The notes beneath the pieces were generated by a model, which saw nothing but the letters and a program-made list of their open reading frames with translations, made no database searches and was not told the DNA's origin. Shown here piece after piece: positions 60,884 to 64,000 of a stretch of DNA of 64,000 bases. Source of the stretch: Lichenicoccus sp965277665 (lineage in GTDB: Bacteria; Pseudomonadota; Alphaproteobacteria; Acetobacterales; Acetobacteraceae); the NCBI RefSeq assembly GCF_965277665.1, contig NZ_OZ255835.1, positions 1,178,001 through 1,242,000 on the forward strand. The letters run 5' to 3'. The number at the start of each line of letters is the position of its first letter. The stretch's first letter is position 1. The position numbers and the translations under genes were made by a program.

Positions 60884-61966
60884 TCAGTCGTTCAGCGGGT
60901 AGGACGCCATCAGGCGCCGCTGCTTGCGCCAGTCGCGCAGCATGGTGAGCACCCCGCTGCTGCTGAAGCCCCTGGCGCGCATCTGCGCACCGATCTCGAA
61001 CGCCTCGCGGTAGTGCGCGAACTGCACGCGATAGGCCTCCCGCAGACTGGTCGAGGCGTCCCAGATATGCGTCGCCTCCGAGCCGACGCCATTGATCTCG
61101 ATGATCCGGAAGTCCTCGCCGCGGCGGAGCGCGGCCAGGCTGCGGTAGCGGACGTCGATGCGGCCGAAGTGGAAATTCGGGACGTCCGCCATGATCCGCT
61201 CGATGGTGCCGGTCAGGGCGGCGGTGATATCGGACGCGCCGTTCGAGAAGATCGAGCCCTTGCAGTGGTTGCCGGCAAATACCAGCCGAACCGGAACGCC
61301 GGCTTGCGGGACCTCGTGCAGGCGGTCGCGCAGGCGCGGCAGGTAGAGATGCGGCACCAGCCGGGTCCGGCTGTCGGCCATGACGAGGTTGCGCAGGCTC
61401 GACCGGCCGTCACCGACCAGGATCGGCGCCTGCTTGTGGGTCAGCGAAGTGATGCTCCCAGGCGCCCCCCCTGGCCTGCGGACATAGAAGATCCCGGCCT
61501 CGCCCTCGTAGGCGATCAGCTCCTGCAGCACCAGGTCGACATCGCGCCCGAAGGCGGCGAGGGTCGCCTCGAGCCGACTGCGGTCTTCCAGCAACCGGAC
61601 GCCGGTGCCGTTGCAGCCGATGTCCGGCTTGACGACGAGCGGGAAGTCGAGCCCGGCGGCCTGCAGCAACTGCAGCGCGCGCGCTCCGTCGTCCACTCCG
61701 GTCCTGAACAAGGCGTAGGGCGCGATCCAGGCGGCCGCATGGGGACCGGCCTGGTCGAGGATCGAGGTCTTGCTCTCGCCGCAGAGGCCGCCGGTGGAGA
61801 TGCCTGGATTGGCCGCCGACGGCAGGCTGAAATCGCCGTGGCGCAGGCCCAGCATGATCCACCAGGCCACCACGGGAGTATAGAAGAGCCATCCCGGCCA
61901 GTATTCGAAGCGCGACATCTCGCGCGGCGCTGGTGCTGCCGCGGCGCCGACTGCGACTTCGCTCAT
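60884..61966 (-). CDS. ATP-grasp ligase-like protein
   Basis: This is a 360-aa protein. The ATP-grasp pattern is seen in DFPLVVKPDIGCNGTGV (ATP loop), LVLQELIAYEGEAG and IIEINGVGSEATH (metal site). ATP-grasp ligases join a carboxylate to an amine, as in D-Ala-D-Ala ligase. An early hydrophobic stretch (WLFYTPVVAWWIMLGL) suggests a membrane-associated form. It overlaps the DedA-family gene by 4 bases and is probably translated with it. The substrate is unknown. Confidence 0.75.
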   Translation of the reverse strand: MSEVAVGAAAAPAPREMSRFEYWPGWLFYTPVVAWWIMLGLRHGDFSLPSAANPGISTGGLCGESKTSILDQAGPHAAAWIAPYALFRTGVDDGARALQLLQAAGLDFPLVVKPDIGCNGTGVRLLEDRSRLEATLAAFGRDVDLVLQELIAYEGEAGIFYVRRPGGAPGSITSLTHKQAPILVGDGRSSLRNLVMADSRTRLVPHLYLPRLRDRLHEVPQAGVPVRLVFAGNHCKGSIFSNGASDITAALTGTIERIMADVPNFHFGRIDVRYRSLAALRRGEDFRIIEINGVGSEATHIWDASTSLREAYRVQFAHYREAFEIGAQMRARGFSSSGVLTMLRDWRKQRRLMASYPLND

Positions 61967-62541
61967 GTCGAACCGTCCTGAACCCGCGCGATGATTCGGC
62001 CTGTCGCCACCACCGCCGCGGCGAAGCCGATGGCGCCGGCCCAGCGCCACGCTCCGAAATGCTGCATCAGCAACTCGCCGACCCGCATCGACAGCAGGAA
62101 CAGCAGGCTGGTCCAGACCGACGTCGCCAGCACCGCCGCCATGACGAACCGTCCGAAATCCGCTCTGAGAAAGCCGCATGCGGTATAGGTCGGAAGCCGT
62201 GCGCCGGGGATGAAGCGGCTGACCATGACAACCCTGAAAACCTTGCCGGAGAGCCATTCACGTCCGCGGACATGGCGCTCGGCGGACACCAGCCGGTTGA
62301 TGCGCGGCACCAGTGCCGCCAGCCGTCCGAGGCCGTAGAGGCCGAGATCACCGAGGACAATCCCGCTATAGAGCGCCGGCAACGCCACCGCGACCGTCAG
62401 GCCGCCGGACTGCACCTCGATGCCCGTCAACACGGTTGCCGCATCCTCGAGGATGAAGGTGCCGAGAATGATCGTGACGGCCTGGGCGAGCGGAGAGGCG
62501 CCTGCAGACTTGAGCAGGGCGGAAACTGAGAGAAAGACCAT
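61963..62541 (-). CDS. DedA-family membrane protein
   Basis: This is a 192-aa polytopic membrane protein. GTFILEDAATVLTG near the N-terminus and the conserved arginine-containing RFIPGARLPTYTACGFL segment are typical of DedA/SNARE-associated proteins, which flip undecaprenyl phosphate or phospholipids. It overlaps the ATP-grasp gene downstream, so the two probably act in one envelope pathway. Confidence 0.87.
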   Translation of the reverse strand: MVFLSVSALLKSAGASPLAQAVTIILGTFILEDAATVLTGIEVQSGGLTVAVALPALYSGIVLGDLGLYGLGRLAALVPRINRLVSAERHVRGREWLSGKVFRVVMVSRFIPGARLPTYTACGFLRADFGRFVMAAVLATSVWTSLLFLLSMRVGELLMQHFGAWRWAGAIGFAAAVVATGRIIARVQDGST

Positions 62542-62891
62542 CCAGGCTCACGCGGGGCAGCCAGCGGGCTGGAACAAGCCGGGCGCCTCGACAGGACATG
62601 AGGCGGGAGCGGAGCGACCAGCGATAGCAGGGCGAGCAGCGATGGCAGGCCTCCATGTCCCGTCAGACGTCGTGAACGCGAACAATAACGGAGGTGTCCA
62701 GGAAATGGCACACGTCGCCGCATCGCCGCGTTGAATATCGGCAGTCGCCGGCGCCGTCACGCGATTTCTGGATCATGCCGAGGCGGGCTGGCCTGCCGGA
62801 TGCTCGAACCGCTTCTAGGCGCGTAACAACGCCATGCTTCCGGACGCCCTTTGGAGTAGGGTGCTCGACAACCGGACAGGACGTTCATGCA
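62542..62891. other. Intergenic region, 350 bp
   Basis: No supported gene is present. A 30-codon frame from 62643 ends at 62734 but lacks a recognisable product. The region should hold the promoters of the divergent DedA operon and the downstream plus-strand gene. No repeat or clear promoter motif stood out. Confidence 0.4.
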
Positions 62892-63485
62892 ATGGCCAAC
62901 GCCAAGCGGCTGAAGCGCGATGACGCGCGGCCCGCAACGAAGGGGAGTGCCCCGATCGCTTCGCTTGGGCCGGACGTGGCTGTTGCGCACGTTATCGTGC
63001 CTGATCCGGCGCCACCGGCAACGACCGGACTCTTGCCCGAACCGGGCGCCCGGCAAGCGAGGACGGCTCGCGCCGACGCGCCGCAGCGTCGTCGGAAGGC
63101 CGCGGGGACGACGATTCGCCTGGCTGATCCTCTGGCCACCAAGATCGGCACCAGGATCGACACCAACGCCCTCATCTTCGACAGCGAGTGGTATCGCGCG
63201 GTGCATCCCGACGTCGCGGCCTCCAGGATCGACCCGGTACGTCACTATTTCGACAACGGCGCTCGCGAGGGACGCAACCCCAACCCGTATTTCGATACCA
63301 GTTGGTATGCGAGCAAGTATCCCGATGTTGTCGCCGCCGGCCTCAACCCGTTCCTGCACTTCCTGCTCTACGGCGCCCACGAAGGCCGGCTCCCGGCGCC
63401 TGCCATCACGCCCGCACCTGCCATCACAACAGCCGAGCCCGGTCCCGCCGCCCCGGAGCCGACACCATCGCCTGCCCCGACCTGA
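62892..63485 (+). CDS. Protein with WY-PDV repeat pair
   Basis: This is a 197-aa protein with a lysine/alanine-rich start and a proline-rich tail. The middle holds two repeats: DSEWYRAVHPDVAA then HYFDNGAREGRNPNP, and DTSWYASKYPDVVA then HFLLYGAHEGRLPAP. This unit occurs in bacterial surface and glycosyltransferase-associated proteins; its function is unknown. No catalytic domain is present here. Confidence 0.7.
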   Translation: MANAKRLKRDDARPATKGSAPIASLGPDVAVAHVIVPDPAPPATTGLLPEPGARQARTARADAPQRRRKAAGTTIRLADPLATKIGTRIDTNALIFDSEWYRAVHPDVAASRIDPVRHYFDNGAREGRNPNPYFDTSWYASKYPDVVAAGLNPFLHFLLYGAHEGRLPAPAITPAPAITTAEPGPAAPEPTPSPAPT

Positions 63486-63549
63486 TTTCCGGCGCCTGCC
63501 GCACACGTCATAGTTGTTACCGACTCGGCGGCTGTGGCAGGTCAGACGG

Positions 63550-64000
63550 ATGATACGGCGTCGTTTCCTCGTAATGTCCGGAGCGGCTGTGGCCGCCGGC
63601 CCGATGCCTGGCGCACATGCCGCGGCATCGGCTCCGTCTGCGACCTACGGGCAATTCCTGCGCGACATCGCGGTGCAGGGTCGCGCTCTGGGGATCGATG
63701 CCGCGATCCTGGACGAGGCGCTCCGGCTCGGCGAACCGAACCCGAAGGTCCTGCAACTCGATCGGCACCAGCCGGAGTTCACCCTGACCTGGGCGCAGTA
63801 TCGCAGCCGCGTGCTCAGCGACCAGAAGCTTCTGGCGGCGCGCGAGGCGTACGCCGGCCGCCTGGAACTGCTGACCGCCCTGTGGCAACGCTACCAGGTC
63901 GACCCGCGCATCGTCGTCGGGATCTGGGGTCTGGAATCCAATTTCGGTTCCAGGATCGGCAGCTTCGGTGTCGTCGACGCCCTGGCGACGCTCGCCTTCG
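63550..64000 (+). CDS. Lytic murein transglycosylase (MltB type), start only
   Basis: This reading frame runs off the window after 150 residues. A signal sequence (MIRRRFLVMSGAAVAAG, cleavage near AHAAA) precedes an SLT_2-type domain: FTLTWAQYRSRVLSDQK and VDPRIVVGIWGLESNFGSRIG, where the Glu in GLESNFG is catalytic. Such enzymes cut peptidoglycan strands in the periplasm with formation of anhydro-muramyl ends. Confidence 0.88.
   Translation, partial: MIRRRFLVMSGAAVAAGPMPGAHAAASAPSATYGQFLRDIAVQGRALGIDAAILDEALRLGEPNPKVLQLDRHQPEFTLTWAQYRSRVLSDQKLLAAREAYAGRLELLTALWQRYQVDPRIVVGIWGLESNFGSRIGSFGVVDALATLAF

Noticed and set aside
62643..62734. A 30-codon frame in the gap before the WY-PDV repeat protein, as a leader peptide
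   Set aside because: No attenuator hairpin, no codon run and no regulated biosynthetic gene follows it.

Overview
The window is high-GC DNA that reads as an alphaproteobacterium of the order Rhodospirillales, most likely Acetobacteraceae-like. This is inferred from the ntrB-ntrC-ntrY-ntrX-hfq-hflX gene order, a fused IspDF enzyme, a FlaF-type flagellar regulator beside a flagellin, and consistently high GC3. No rRNA, tRNA or CRISPR array was seen.

Bases 1-5.4 kb: a divergent hexuronate unit (GntR regulator, perfect palindromic operator, uxaC, an MFS transporter behind a triple 13-bp repeat), an SPFH membrane protein and a diguanylate cyclase. 5.4-16.8 kb: a Pmp3-type peptide, rarA, an RluA-family pseudouridine synthase, AsmA, acylphosphatase, a nitroreductase, a translationally coupled OPT transporter and S9 peptidase pair, and reverse-strand ispDF. 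17-31.3 kb: dusB and two nitrogen-regulation two-component pairs (NtrBC, NtrYX), then hfq, hflX, an inositol-phosphatase-like enzyme, a second HflX paralogue on the opposite strand, a PfkB sugar kinase and a cysteine synthase. 31.3-33.7 kb: flaF, flagellin and a small exported protein.

34.3-57.6 kb is a 23-kb contractile-tail phage late region, all on the plus strand. In order it has a small HTH protein, a Q-like regulator, a strong sigma70-type promoter followed at once by an intrinsic terminator, small and large terminase, portal, scaffold, major capsid, head-tail joining proteins, sheath, tube, a tail chaperone with a -1 frameshift site, a short tape-measure candidate, baseplate (N, X, D, V, W, J, I), an adhesive tail fibre and a GH108 endolysin. 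No integrase, replication gene or CI-type repressor is visible, so it is either a remnant or a domesticated particle-forming (GTA-like) locus. The large terminase holds an intein inside its Walker A motif with all marks of a class 3 (Trp-Cys-Thr) intein. A tail-completion protein is fused to a GH99/WbsX-like glycosidase barrel with both catalytic glutamates kept. A reverse-strand glycosyltransferase and a MITE-like repeat close the region.

58.6-64 kb returns to chromosomal envelope genes: an SGNH hydrolase, uppP, a lone MlaD-like protein, an ATP-grasp/DedA pair, a protein with WY...HPDV repeats and a truncated lytic transglycosylase. Several hairpin repeats (20.97, 24.94, 27.74, 51.88 and 58.44 kb) punctuate the window. 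One family occurs both in the chromosome and inside the phage baseplate operon.
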